From positions 372,001 to 436,000 of the forward strand of contig NZ_CP060041.1 in NCBI RefSeq assembly GCF_014211915.1: DNA of 64,000 bases, written 5' to 3'. This document shows positions 42,543 through 51,118 of the stretch, piece after piece; position 1 is the first letter of the stretch; every line of letters starts with the position of its first letter. Source of the DNA: Burkholderia cenocepacia (GTDB lineage Bacteria; Pseudomonadota; Gammaproteobacteria; Burkholderiales; Burkholderiaceae). A program made the translations under genes and the position numbers. Under the pieces are notes generated by a model, which was given only the letters and a program-made list of their open reading frames with translations, was not told the origin of the DNA and did no database searches.

Positions 42543-44132
42543 ATGAACGCATTGATCAGCATCGCCGACCTGCTCGAACACGGCGCCGCGCGCTGGCCGC
42601 ATCATCCGGCGTATGCCGACGGCGGCGGCACCCTGACTTACGACCAGCTCGCCCGCGCGGTCCGGCGCGCCGCCGCCGTACTCGCGGCGCGCGGCGCGCA
42701 GCCCGGCGAACGCGTCGCGATCTACGCGCCGAAGCGCATCGAAACCGTGGTCGCGATGCTCGCGGCCAACGCACTCGGCGCGATCTTCGTACCGGTCAAT
42801 CCGCAGTTGAAGGAAGCGCAGATCGAACACATCGTCGCCGACAGCGGCGCCGCGCTGTTCGTGACCGGCGCGCAGCGGCTCAAGCGCCTGCCGGCGCTCG
42901 CCGCACTCGTCGGCGGGCGCACGCTGCTGATCGAGGAGCTGGCCGACGCGATCGATTCGCCGGGCACCGACGCGCCGGCATCGGCATCGGCAGCGGCCCC
43001 CGCCGGCCGCCCGGTCGACGACGATCCGGCCGCGCTGCTCTACACGTCCGGCTCGACCGGCAAGCCGAAGGGCGTCGTCGTGTCGCATCGCAACCTGGTG
43101 TCGGGCGCGTTCAGCGTCGCGGCGTACCAGCGCCTCGCCGACGACGACGTCGTGCTCGGCGTGCTGCCGCTCAGCTTCGACGCGGGCCTGAGCCAGCTCA
43201 CGACCGCGCTGGCATCCGGCGCGTGCTACACGCCGCTCGACTTCCTGCAGCCGGCCGAAGTGCCGCGCCATTGCGATGCGTTCGGCGTCACGTCGATCAC
43301 CGGTGTGCCGCCGCTGTGGATGCAGATCGCGTCCGCCGGCTGGAGCGACGCCGCACGCACGCGGGTCCGCCGCTTCGCGAACACCGGCGGCCATCTCGCG
43401 ACGCCGCTGCTGCACCGCCTGCAGGCGCTGTTCACGCACGCTTCGCCGTACCTGATGTACGGGCTGACCGAGGCGTTCCGCTCGACCTATCTGGCGCCGG
43501 CCGACGCGGCGCTGCGCCCGACGTCGATCGGCAAGGCCGTGCCGAACGCGGAGATCCTCGTGCTGCGCGCGGACGGCAGCGAATGCGCGGCCGACGAACC
43601 CGGCGAGCTCGTGCACCGCGGCGCGTTCGTCACGCTCGGCTACTGGAACCGGCCCGAGCTGACCGCGCAGCGCTTTCGTCCGCTGCCGCGCCGGCACGGC
43701 GAGATTCCGCGCCCGGACGTCGCCGTGTGGTCGGGCGACATCGTGCGGCGCGACGCGGACGGCTACCTGTACTTCGTCGCGCGCGGCGACGACATGATCA
43801 AGACGTCCGGCTATCGCGTGAGCCCGACCGAGGTCGAGGACGTGCTGTTCGCGCTGCCGCACATCCGCGAGGCCGCGGTGTTCAGCGTCCCGCACCCGGC
43901 GCTCGGTGAAGCGATCGCCGCGTGCGTCGTGTCGACGCTCGACGCCGACGCGTGCCGCGCCGACATCGCCCGCGCATGCCGCGACGCGTTGCCCACCTAC
44001 ATGAACCCGCTCGTCGTCGAGCCGCTGCCGACGTTGCCGCGCAACCCGAACGGCAAGATCGACCGACCCGCATTGAAAGCGCAGTATCGCGACGCGTTCG
44101 CGCGCCCGAACCTCGAGGAGACCGCAGCATGA
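42543..44132 (+). CDS. AMP-forming acyl-CoA ligase, exosortase-A-associated type
   Basis: A 529-residue adenylate-forming enzyme. Motifs: LLYTSGSTGKPKGVVVSHRN (P-loop), MYGLTEAFRSTYLAP (A5, with the FRSTYL extension seen in exosortase-associated ligases), GDIVRRDADGYLYFVARGDDMIKTSGYRVSPTEVE (A7-A8) and NPNGKIDR with the catalytic Lys. GAGGAG precedes the ATG. It overlaps the KAS-like gene by 4 bases. It probably activates a carboxylic or amino acid for transfer, distinct from the FAAL that loads the fatty chain. Two different adenylating enzymes in one cluster imply two acid building blocks. Confidence 0.88.
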   Translation: MNALISIADLLEHGAARWPHHPAYADGGGTLTYDQLARAVRRAAAVLAARGAQPGERVAIYAPKRIETVVAMLAANALGAIFVPVNPQLKEAQIEHIVADSGAALFVTGAQRLKRLPALAALVGGRTLLIEELADAIDSPGTDAPASASAAAPAGRPVDDDPAALLYTSGSTGKPKGVVVSHRNLVSGAFSVAAYQRLADDDVVLGVLPLSFDAGLSQLTTALASGACYTPLDFLQPAEVPRHCDAFGVTSITGVPPLWMQIASAGWSDAARTRVRRFANTGGHLATPLLHRLQALFTHASPYLMYGLTEAFRSTYLAPADAALRPTSIGKAVPNAEILVLRADGSECAADEPGELVHRGAFVTLGYWNRPELTAQRFRPLPRRHGEIPRPDVAVWSGDIVRRDADGYLYFVARGDDMIKTSGYRVSPTEVEDVLFALPHIREAAVFSVPHPALGEAIAACVVSTLDADACRADIARACRDALPTYMNPLVVEPLPTLPRNPNGKIDRPALKAQYRDAFARPNLEETAA

Positions 44133-45223
44133 GCCTGTCGACGCTCGATGAAACCTGTGTCGGCGCGCCGCGCGTCGCCGCGCCCGGCACGCTCGCGCTG
44201 TCCGGCGGCGTCGTGGTGCTGCCGCCCGCCGTCGTGTTCAGCGCGATCCAGGCGCAGGAGCGCCACCCCGGCTACCGGCACCTGCTGCTGCCGCAGGCGC
44301 GCTTTGCGCGGCCGCGCGGCATGGGCGCGTTGACGCCCGACGAAGGCACGCGCCTCGCGCCGGGCGGCCGGCCCGCGCTGCGCGTCGCGCCGCCCGGGCG
44401 CAGCCTCGCCGATCTCGCCGCCGACGCGGCGCTGGACCTGCGCGACCAGCTCGGCTCCGGCGCGCTGGCCCGCACGACGCACGTGATCGTCGCCAGTTGC
44501 GCGCTCAACGAAGGGATCGGCGACTCGGTCGTCGGCCGCATGCAGTACGAACTCGGGCTGCAGCGCGTGACGCCGTTCGCGCTCGGCCAGAACGGCACGC
44601 TCGGCTGGTATTCGGCGCTGATGCTGCTCGACGGGCTGCTGCTCGACGAAGGCGACCAGGCGCTCGTGATCCTCAGCGACAAGTGGCTCTACCCGTTCTT
44701 CCGCCAGTTCGGCGACCTGGTCGGCTACGGCGACGCGGCCGCCGCGCTGCTCGTGTCGCGCGCGGGCCCGGCGCCGGAACCTGCGGCGTGGGGCGGCGTA
44801 CGGTCCGTCGCGCTCGAATTCGGGCCATCGATCACGGACCCGTGGGCCGATGCGCCAACCGCGCTGCGCGACACGCTCGCGCCGGTCGCCGCCCGCGCGA
44901 TCCGCCGCGCGCTCGAACAGGCCAACCTGCGCGCGAACCAGATCGACTGGTGCGTGCCGCCCGGCTTCGATCCCGGCTTCGCGGCGCGCGTGGCCGACGC
45001 CGCGTCGATTCCGGTCGCCGCGCGCATCCAGCACGACGGCTCGGGCCATCTGTCGTCGGCCGAATCGGCCGCCGCGCTGATCCGGCTCGCGGGCGCGCTC
45101 GACGAAGGCGAACGCCGCACGGTGCTCGTGTGGGACGCGGCGCTGCATGGCGCGGCAGCGGCCGCCGTGGTCGACCTGGCCGGCGGGCTCGACGCCGCGC
45201 TCGATATCGAAGGAGACGCATGA
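44129..45223 (+). CDS. KAS III-like protein lacking catalytic Cys and His
   Basis: A 364-residue thiolase-fold protein aligning by eye with KAS III. At the nucleophile elbow GQNGTLGWYSAL has Thr157 where Cys is expected. The HQAN equivalent reads PPGFDP (no His), and the GNTSAAS region is GHLSSAES. It is therefore unlikely to condense on its own. In PqsBC the PqsB subunit is likewise inactive and pairs with catalytic PqsC, so this may be the structural partner of the enzyme at 40.4 kb. It is translationally coupled to both neighbours (ATGA overlaps). Confidence 0.8.
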   Translation: MSLSTLDETCVGAPRVAAPGTLALSGGVVVLPPAVVFSAIQAQERHPGYRHLLLPQARFARPRGMGALTPDEGTRLAPGGRPALRVAPPGRSLADLAADAALDLRDQLGSGALARTTHVIVASCALNEGIGDSVVGRMQYELGLQRVTPFALGQNGTLGWYSALMLLDGLLLDEGDQALVILSDKWLYPFFRQFGDLVGYGDAAAALLVSRAGPAPEPAAWGGVRSVALEFGPSITDPWADAPTALRDTLAPVAARAIRRALEQANLRANQIDWCVPPGFDPGFAARVADAASIPVAARIQHDGSGHLSSAESAAALIRLAGALDEGERRTVLVWDAALHGAAAAAVVDLAGGLDAALDIEGDA

Positions 45224-47073
45224 TGAGCGCATACAAGGTGAGCCTGCGCGAACTGCGCTTCTTTCTGTGGGAACTGTTCGAGGCCGACAAGCGGTTCCTG
45301 GCGGAACACGGCCTGTACGGCACGCACGATCGCGCGTCGATCGATGCGCTGCTCGAACGTGCACGCGATTTTGCGCTCGATCTCGGGCGCAGCTACCAGC
45401 AGGCCGACGTCGAGGGCTGCACGCTGCTCGACGACGGCCAGGTACGGATTCCTTCGCATTTCCACGCGCTGTGGGCGCGCTTTCGCGACGAATGGTCGAA
45501 CACGCTGTTCGGCACCGCGCACGGGCTGCCGCCGATCGTCACGCAGATGATCTACGAGATGTTCATGGGCGCGAATCCGTCGTTCATGACCTACGGCGGC
45601 TTCACGCGCCCCGCGGTCAAGCTGCTGCAGATGCACGGCACGCCGCACCAGAAGGCGCTGATCGCACCGCTCGAAGCGTATCGCTGGGACGCGTGCTTCT
45701 GCGCGACCGAGCCGCAGGCCGGCACCGACCTGACCGCCGTGGCGCTGCGCGCGACGCCGCTCGAACGTGATATCTACGCAATCGACGGCGAGAAGGTGTA
45801 CATCTCGGCCGGCATGCACGAACTGACGGAAAACACGTTGTATTTCGTGCTCGGCCGCATCGATACCGCGTCGCCGGATTCGTTTTCGCTGTCGTGCCTC
45901 GTCGTGCCGCGCTTCTGGCCCGACGAGGAAACCGGCGAACTGCGGCCGAACCACGTCGATTGCATCGGCCTGCCGCGCAAGATGGGGCTCAAGGGCTGTG
46001 CGAACACGCATCTGGTATTCGGTTCGAACGGCACGACGAAAGGCTGGCTGCTCGGCGGCCGGCGCAACGTCGGTCTGCTGCAGCTGATGCCGCTGATGAA
46101 CCAGGCGCGCATGAGCACCGGGATGTTCGGCGTCGGCGTCGCGTCGAGCGCGTACCTGCACGCGGTCGAGTATGCGGGCCGCCGGCTGCAGGGCCGGCCG
46201 ATCGAGCGCGCGTCGAACACCCACGCGGCGCGCGTCGCGATCGTCGAGCACGCGGACGTGCAGCGCATGCTGGTCGACATGAAAAGCCGTGTCGACGGCT
46301 GTCGCGGCCTGCTCGGCAAGCTCGCGGCGACCGCGACGCGCGCGGCGATGCTCGAAGCCACGCCCGACGCCGACCCGGCCGAGATCGAGCGCCATCGCAA
46401 GCTGCAACTGTTGCTGACGCCGATCTGCAAGGCGTTCATCTCCGACCAGGCGTGGCGCATCTGCGAAACGGCGATCCAGGTGCACGGCGGGCTCGGCTAT
46501 ACCGATGCGAGCCCGGTCGAGCAGAACGCGCGCGACGTCAAGATCCTGTCGATCTGGGAAGGCACGAACTACATCCAGGCGCAGGATCTCGTGCGCGACA
46601 AGCTCGGCTTCGGCCGCCATTCGCGGCTGATCCAGTACTACCGCGACGAACTCGACGCGTTCCTCGCGCAGCAGCATCACGCCGGCACGCATGCGGAGCT
46701 GCGGCCGCTGTTCGATGCGCTGCGCGCGGGCGCCGACCGGATCGCCGCCGCGCTCGACGACATCGCCCGCGACGTGCAGGACGGCCACACGCATCGCAGC
46801 AGCCAGTTCTATACGCGCTTTCTGGAGATGTTCGGCGTGGTCACGTCGGCGTGGGTGCTGCTCGAATCGGCGACGATCGCCACGCGCCGGCTCGATGCGC
46901 CGGACACCGCCGACGCGCCGGCCGAGCTGGCGTTCTATCGCGGCAAGCTGAAGAGCGCGCGCTACTACTTCGCGAACGTGCTGCCCGTCGTCGACCAGCA
47001 CGCGGCCGTGATCGCCGCGATGGCGCACGCGGCGATCAGCGTCAGCAGCGACGAACTTGCCGCGGTGGAATGA
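45220..47073 (+). CDS. afcE: Acyl-CoA dehydrogenase with extended C-terminus
   Basis: A 617-residue FAD enzyme of the long acyl-CoA dehydrogenase class. The middle domain has CFCATEPQAGTDLTAV (~157-172) and ISAGMHELTEN. The C-terminal helical domain has ICETAIQVHGGLGYTDASPVEQNARD and the catalytic Glu in SIWEGTNYIQAQDLV, followed by a ~120-residue extra domain as in DmdC/FadE5-type enzymes. It would introduce an alpha,beta double bond into an acyl thioester. It has a GAAGGAG site; ATG 45223 is an alternative to 45220. The name afcE (putative acyl-CoA dehydrogenase in the ShvR-regulated cluster affecting lipid phenotypes) is from memory. Confidence 0.88.
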   Translation: MMSAYKVSLRELRFFLWELFEADKRFLAEHGLYGTHDRASIDALLERARDFALDLGRSYQQADVEGCTLLDDGQVRIPSHFHALWARFRDEWSNTLFGTAHGLPPIVTQMIYEMFMGANPSFMTYGGFTRPAVKLLQMHGTPHQKALIAPLEAYRWDACFCATEPQAGTDLTAVALRATPLERDIYAIDGEKVYISAGMHELTENTLYFVLGRIDTASPDSFSLSCLVVPRFWPDEETGELRPNHVDCIGLPRKMGLKGCANTHLVFGSNGTTKGWLLGGRRNVGLLQLMPLMNQARMSTGMFGVGVASSAYLHAVEYAGRRLQGRPIERASNTHAARVAIVEHADVQRMLVDMKSRVDGCRGLLGKLAATATRAAMLEATPDADPAEIERHRKLQLLLTPICKAFISDQAWRICETAIQVHGGLGYTDASPVEQNARDVKILSIWEGTNYIQAQDLVRDKLGFGRHSRLIQYYRDELDAFLAQQHHAGTHAELRPLFDALRAGADRIAAALDDIARDVQDGHTHRSSQFYTRFLEMFGVVTSAWVLLESATIATRRLDAPDTADAPAELAFYRGKLKSARYYFANVLPVVDQHAAVIAAMAHAAISVSSDELAAVE

Positions 47074-47074
47074 C

Positions 47075-48325
47075 ATGGATACGACACTCGACTCCAGCAT
47101 CTCCGCCACCACGACCACGCCCGGCGCTGCGCCGCGCAACCTGCTCGGCCGGCCGACGACGCGCCATCGCGGCACCGACATCGACGGCGCGACGCTCGAC
47201 CCCGAGGCGCTGCGGGTACGCGATCTCGACCTGAACGCGCTGATCGGCGCGACGACGTTCGAAGGCGCGCTCGCGCATCTGTGGTTCGACGTCGCGCCCG
47301 GCCACGCCGACCATCGCACGCACGAGGCGGAGATCGCCGCGCGGCTCGCGGCGTTCGCCGACGCGCTGGCGCCGGGCTCGGTCGCTCAGTCGGTCGCCGC
47401 CGACCTCGGCGCGGCGGGCGTCGCGCCGGTATTCGCGGCGGCGTCCGGCCTGCTGCGCGGCCTCGACGACGTGGCCGGCCGTGTGCACGGCCCGGCGCCC
47501 GACGATGCCGATCTCGACACGATGCTGCTGTGCGCGGCCGCCGCGCCGTTCCTGCTGCATGCGGCGATCGAGGGCCGGCCGTTCGCTGCCGACCCACACG
47601 CCCGCGGCGGCACGGCGCTCGATGCAGCGCAGACGCAAGCGCAACGCATGCTCGTGCTGACCGGCGCGATGCGTGCCGATGCACCGGCGCAAGCGGCGAT
47701 GGACATGCTGCTCGTCGCGTGGCACGCCGGCTTCGGCTACATCACGCCGACCGTGCTCGCGCCGCGCGTCGCGATCGGCACCGGCGTCACGCTGACACAG
47801 GCGATCGCGTCCGGCTTCCTCGCGAGCGGGCCGTCGCACGTCGGCGCGGCACTCGAAGCGATGCAGTGGCTCGCCGCGCTCGCGCGGTCGATACCGGGCG
47901 GCACCGACGCGCCGGCCGCCGCGCTCGACGCGGCAGGCCGCGCGGCGATCGATGCGACGCTCGACGCGAAACGCACGCTGTACGGCTTCGGGCATCCGCT
48001 GTTCGTCGCCGATCCGCGTCCGCCACACATGCGCGGCCGGTTCGCGGAAACCGGCTTCGACGGCGCATACGTCACGCTGTTCGACGCATGCTGCGCGCAG
48101 GCCGACGCGCGCCGCGCGCTGCGGCCGAACATCGATTTCCTGACCGCCGCGACGCTGCTCGAGCTCGGTGTCGCCGCGCCGTCGTGGGGCGTCGGCATCG
48201 GGCTCGGCGCGCGCATCGCGGCGATGGCCGCGCATGCGGTGGAACGCCGCCGCCGCCCGGCGTTCGGTGTCAACAGCGCGACCGCGCGACGGCTGCTGGC
48301 CGCCGTGCCGGTCGGCTGGCTGTGA
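47075..48325 (+). CDS. Citrate synthase-like enzyme
   Basis: A 416-residue protein of the citrate synthase/2-methylcitrate synthase fold. The three catalytic positions are preserved in context: His in SGPSHVGAALEAM, His in YGFGHPLFV and Asp in RPNIDFLTAATL. The N-terminal ~45 residues are Thr/Ala-rich and may be disordered. In secondary pathways, such enzymes condense acyl-CoA with an oxo-acid or act as citryl-CoA-type lyases. It starts 1 base after the acyl-CoA dehydrogenase stop, so it probably uses the enoyl or acyl-CoA pool of this pathway. Substrate unknown. Confidence 0.82.
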   Translation: MDTTLDSSISATTTTPGAAPRNLLGRPTTRHRGTDIDGATLDPEALRVRDLDLNALIGATTFEGALAHLWFDVAPGHADHRTHEAEIAARLAAFADALAPGSVAQSVAADLGAAGVAPVFAAASGLLRGLDDVAGRVHGPAPDDADLDTMLLCAAAAPFLLHAAIEGRPFAADPHARGGTALDAAQTQAQRMLVLTGAMRADAPAQAAMDMLLVAWHAGFGYITPTVLAPRVAIGTGVTLTQAIASGFLASGPSHVGAALEAMQWLAALARSIPGGTDAPAAALDAAGRAAIDATLDAKRTLYGFGHPLFVADPRPPHMRGRFAETGFDGAYVTLFDACCAQADARRALRPNIDFLTAATLLELGVAAPSWGVGIGLGARIAAMAAHAVERRRRPAFGVNSATARRLLAAVPVGWL

Positions 48326-48353
48326 ACCCTCACTCTCTCGCACAAGGAACGTC

Positions 48354-49016
48354 ATGCTGCTCAAGAACCTGCGCCCGGCGAACGACTACGATCGCTTCGC
48401 CACCGAGACGCTCGAACCGTGGGACCTGCTGTTCATCAGCCGCATCCGCCAGCTGGCGCGCGGGATGACGGCCGGCACGATCGCCGACATCGGCACCGCC
48501 ACCGGCGTCGTGCCGGTGCGGCTCGCGACCGATCCGGCGATGCGCGGCTGGCGCTACGTCGGCATCGACCTCGATCCGGCGATGCTCGACGAAGGCCGCC
48601 CGCGCATCCACGAACTCGGGCTCGACGACACGATCGAGATGCGCGTCGGCGACGCGCTCGCGCTGCCGTTCGACGACGGCACGCTGACGATGGCGGTCGG
48701 CCGCGCGACGCTGCACCACCTGCCCGACAAGGCGCTCAGCCTGACCGAGATGTATCGCGTGCTGGAGCCGGGCGGCATCGCGCTCGTGCACGACATGCGA
48801 CGCGACGCGCCGCAGCACCTGCTCGACCGCTTCACCGAGATGCGCGCGGCCGCCGACTATCCGCCGACCCACGTCGAGGAAAAGATCACGCTCGACGAAG
48901 CGCATGCGCTCGTCGCCGAGGCCGGTCTGGCCGAAGTCGCGTCGATCTACAGCCCGAGCATGGGGCTCGGCGCGCTCGGCTTCGAAATCCTGCTGAAGAA
49001 ACCGGCGCTGGCCTGA
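48354..49016 (+). CDS. SAM-dependent methyltransferase (class I)
   Basis: A 220-residue Methyltransf_11/25-type enzyme. Motif I is IADIGTATGVVPVRLA (~43-58), followed by VGIDLDPAMLDEGR, the DAL-LPF motif (MRVGDALALPFDDGTL) and a post-motif YRVLEPGGIALVHD. Length is standard. CAAGGAACGTC precedes the ATG. It would methylate O, N or C of the small-molecule product or an intermediate. It lies between the citrate-synthase-like and dioxygenase genes, suggesting late tailoring. Confidence 0.9.
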   Translation: MLLKNLRPANDYDRFATETLEPWDLLFISRIRQLARGMTAGTIADIGTATGVVPVRLATDPAMRGWRYVGIDLDPAMLDEGRPRIHELGLDDTIEMRVGDALALPFDDGTLTMAVGRATLHHLPDKALSLTEMYRVLEPGGIALVHDMRRDAPQHLLDRFTEMRAAADYPPTHVEEKITLDEAHALVAEAGLAEVASIYSPSMGLGALGFEILLKKPALA

Positions 49017-49019
49017 GCG

Positions 49020-50093
49020 ATGACCGATCTCGCCTTCCTCGCCGCGCATGCGGCCGTGCGGCTCGGCGCCGACGACGTGCACTGCGCGCCGGTCGCGCCC
49101 GGCGCGACGCTGCCGCTGTGCGTGACGCCGCGCAGCGCCGAACTCGCGACGTCGCCGGAGATGTTCGTCGCATGGTACCGGTCGCGGCTCGACACGATCG
49201 ACACGCTGCTCGACGCATGCGGCGCGCTGCTGTGGCGCGGCTTCGCGGTGCCCGACACCGCCGCGTTCGGCCGCCTCGGCGCGCTGTATCCGGCGCACGC
49301 GAACGGCTATACGGCCGGCGCCGCGCCGCGCAAGCAGATCGACGGCCAGGTCTACGAGTCGACCCGCATGCCGCCGCCGTTCAGGATCGGGCTGCATCAG
49401 GAGATGGCCTACATGCCCGCGTTTCCGCGCCTCGTCGCGTTCTACTGCCGGCAGCCGGCCGACGCGGGCGGCGAAACGCCGATCTGCGACATGCGGCGCG
49501 TGACCGCGCGCGTGCCGGCCGCGCTGCGTGAGCGGTTCGCCGAACGCGGCGTGATGTACCTGCGCAATTTCGCGGCGCCGGGCGACCGCGCGGACGGCCT
49601 CGCGGCGAACCCGAACCTGCCGTTCGCCGCGTACCACCGGCCGTGGGACGACGCATTCGGCACGACCGAGCGCGACGAAGTCGAGCGGCTGTGCGCCGAG
49701 CGCGGCGTCGGCTGCCGCTGGCTCGACGACGGCAGCGTGACCGTGTCGCACGTCGGCAGCGCGCTGCGCACGCATCCGCGCACCGGCGAAACGGTGTGGT
49801 TCAACCAGGCGAGCGCGCAGCACCCGAACCCGCGCTCGATGGGCGAGCTCAGCTATCGCTACCTGCAGCGCATGTACGGCGCGCGCGCCGCGTTCCCGTA
49901 CGAGATCCGCTACGGCGACGGCGCACCGATGCCGTTCGACGATCTGGTGGCGATCTACGACGCGCTCGACGACGAGGAATGCGCGTTCCCGTGGCAGGCC
50001 GGCGACGTGCTCGTCGTCGACAACATGCTGGTCGCGCACGGCCGCAACCCGTACCGGGGCGCGCGCGACACGCAGGTCATGCTGTTCGACTGA
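49020..50093 (+). CDS. TauD/SyrP-like Fe(II)/2-oxoglutarate-type dioxygenase
   Basis: A 357-residue TauD/TfdA-family enzyme. The iron motif H126-x-E128 (LHQEMAY) has Glu in place of the usual Asp, as in SyrP-like hydroxylases and in clavaminate synthase. The distal His is in VVDNMLVAHGRNPYRGAR, with Arg residues that would bind 2-oxoglutarate. Substrate binding probably uses the SDG/FNQASAQHPN region. The gene follows the methyltransferase by 3 bases. It is expected to hydroxylate a carbon of the product or of a tethered amino-acyl unit. Confidence 0.88.
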   Translation: MTDLAFLAAHAAVRLGADDVHCAPVAPGATLPLCVTPRSAELATSPEMFVAWYRSRLDTIDTLLDACGALLWRGFAVPDTAAFGRLGALYPAHANGYTAGAAPRKQIDGQVYESTRMPPPFRIGLHQEMAYMPAFPRLVAFYCRQPADAGGETPICDMRRVTARVPAALRERFAERGVMYLRNFAAPGDRADGLAANPNLPFAAYHRPWDDAFGTTERDEVERLCAERGVGCRWLDDGSVTVSHVGSALRTHPRTGETVWFNQASAQHPNPRSMGELSYRYLQRMYGARAAFPYEIRYGDGAPMPFDDLVAIYDALDDEECAFPWQAGDVLVVDNMLVAHGRNPYRGARDTQVMLFD

Positions 50094-50104
50094 GGATGCC
50101 GACG

Positions 50105-51118
50105 ATGAGCGTTTCGTTTCTGGCGTCCGTGCGCGCGATGTTCGCCCCGCGCGCCGCGTTCGACCGGCCGCGGCGCGCGGGCACGCCGCCGCTGCCCGAC
50201 GCACATGCGCCGGGCGCGGCGCTCGGCGCGCGCGCGATCGACGTCGCGGCCGGCGATTTCCGCTTCTCCGCGCGCCACGTGCGGTTCCGGCTCGGCGCGA
50301 TCACCGCGATCGTCGGGCCGAACGGCTCGGGCAAGACCACGCTGCTCGAAACGCTGCTCGGCTTCCGGCGCGGCGGCAGCGACGTGCGCGTGCTCGACGT
50401 GCCGGCCGAACGCTTCATGCGCGATTCGCGCTCGCTGCAGCGAATCGGCGCGCAATTGCAGAAGGTCGAGTATCCCGATCATCTGCGTGTATCCGAGATC
50501 GTCGCGCTGCACCGCGCGATGTACGCACACACCGATGCGGCGATCACCGACGCGCTCGGCATCGCCGAACTGCTCGACAAGCCGTGCCGCGCGCTGTCGA
50601 AGGGGCAGCGCCAGCGCGTGGACCTGTACGTCGCGCTCGCGCACCGGCCCGAACTGGCTGTGCTCGACGAGCCGTTCACGGGCCTCGACCGTCGCTATGC
50701 GGGCGTCGTGATCGACCTGCTGCGCCACCGCGCGAGCGGCACGAGCGTCGCGATGATCTGCCATTCCGAGGAGGAACTGAGCGTGGTCGACGATCTCGTC
50801 TGGGTGCGCGACGGCGGCGTGCGCTACCAGGGCGACCAGGACACGCTGCGCGCCGAGCTCGTCGGCGATGCGCGCGCGGTCCTGCATTGCCGCGACGCAG
50901 CCGATGCACGCGCGCTGCGCAAGCGGCTCGCGGCGCTGCCCGGCGTGACCGGCGTGCGCGTGTCGGCCGCGCACGTGGTCGAGGCGTTCGGCGATGCGAC
51001 GCTGCATCCGAACGTGCACCGGATCGTCGGCGAACAGGGTATCCAGCATCTCGCGCTCGCGCCGAGCACGCCGGGCGACCTGCTGCGCCTGTGCACCGAG
51101 GGCCCGACCCATGACTAA
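50105..51118 (+). CDS. ABC-2 type exporter ATPase
   Basis: A 337-residue ATPase. A ~45-residue N-tail precedes Walker A GPNGSGKT (~74-81). The signature is degenerate, ALSKGQRQRVDLYVAL (SKGQ for SGGQ), with Walker B LAVLDEPFTGLD and H-loop MICHSEEEL. A C-terminal ~100-residue domain (HCRDAADARALRKRLAALPGV) matches the CcmA/NatA extension. ATG 50105 is chosen because GAGG lies 8 bases before it; ATG 50096 is too close. It overlaps the permease gene by 8 bases. With it, it forms a second, ABC-2 type exporter, likely for the finished product or for self-protection. Confidence 0.9.
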   Translation: MSVSFLASVRAMFAPRAAFDRPRRAGTPPLPDAHAPGAALGARAIDVAAGDFRFSARHVRFRLGAITAIVGPNGSGKTTLLETLLGFRRGGSDVRVLDVPAERFMRDSRSLQRIGAQLQKVEYPDHLRVSEIVALHRAMYAHTDAAITDALGIAELLDKPCRALSKGQRQRVDLYVALAHRPELAVLDEPFTGLDRRYAGVVIDLLRHRASGTSVAMICHSEEELSVVDDLVWVRDGGVRYQGDQDTLRAELVGDARAVLHCRDAADARALRKRLAALPGVTGVRVSAAHVVEAFGDATLHPNVHRIVGEQGIQHLALAPSTPGDLLRLCTEGPTHD

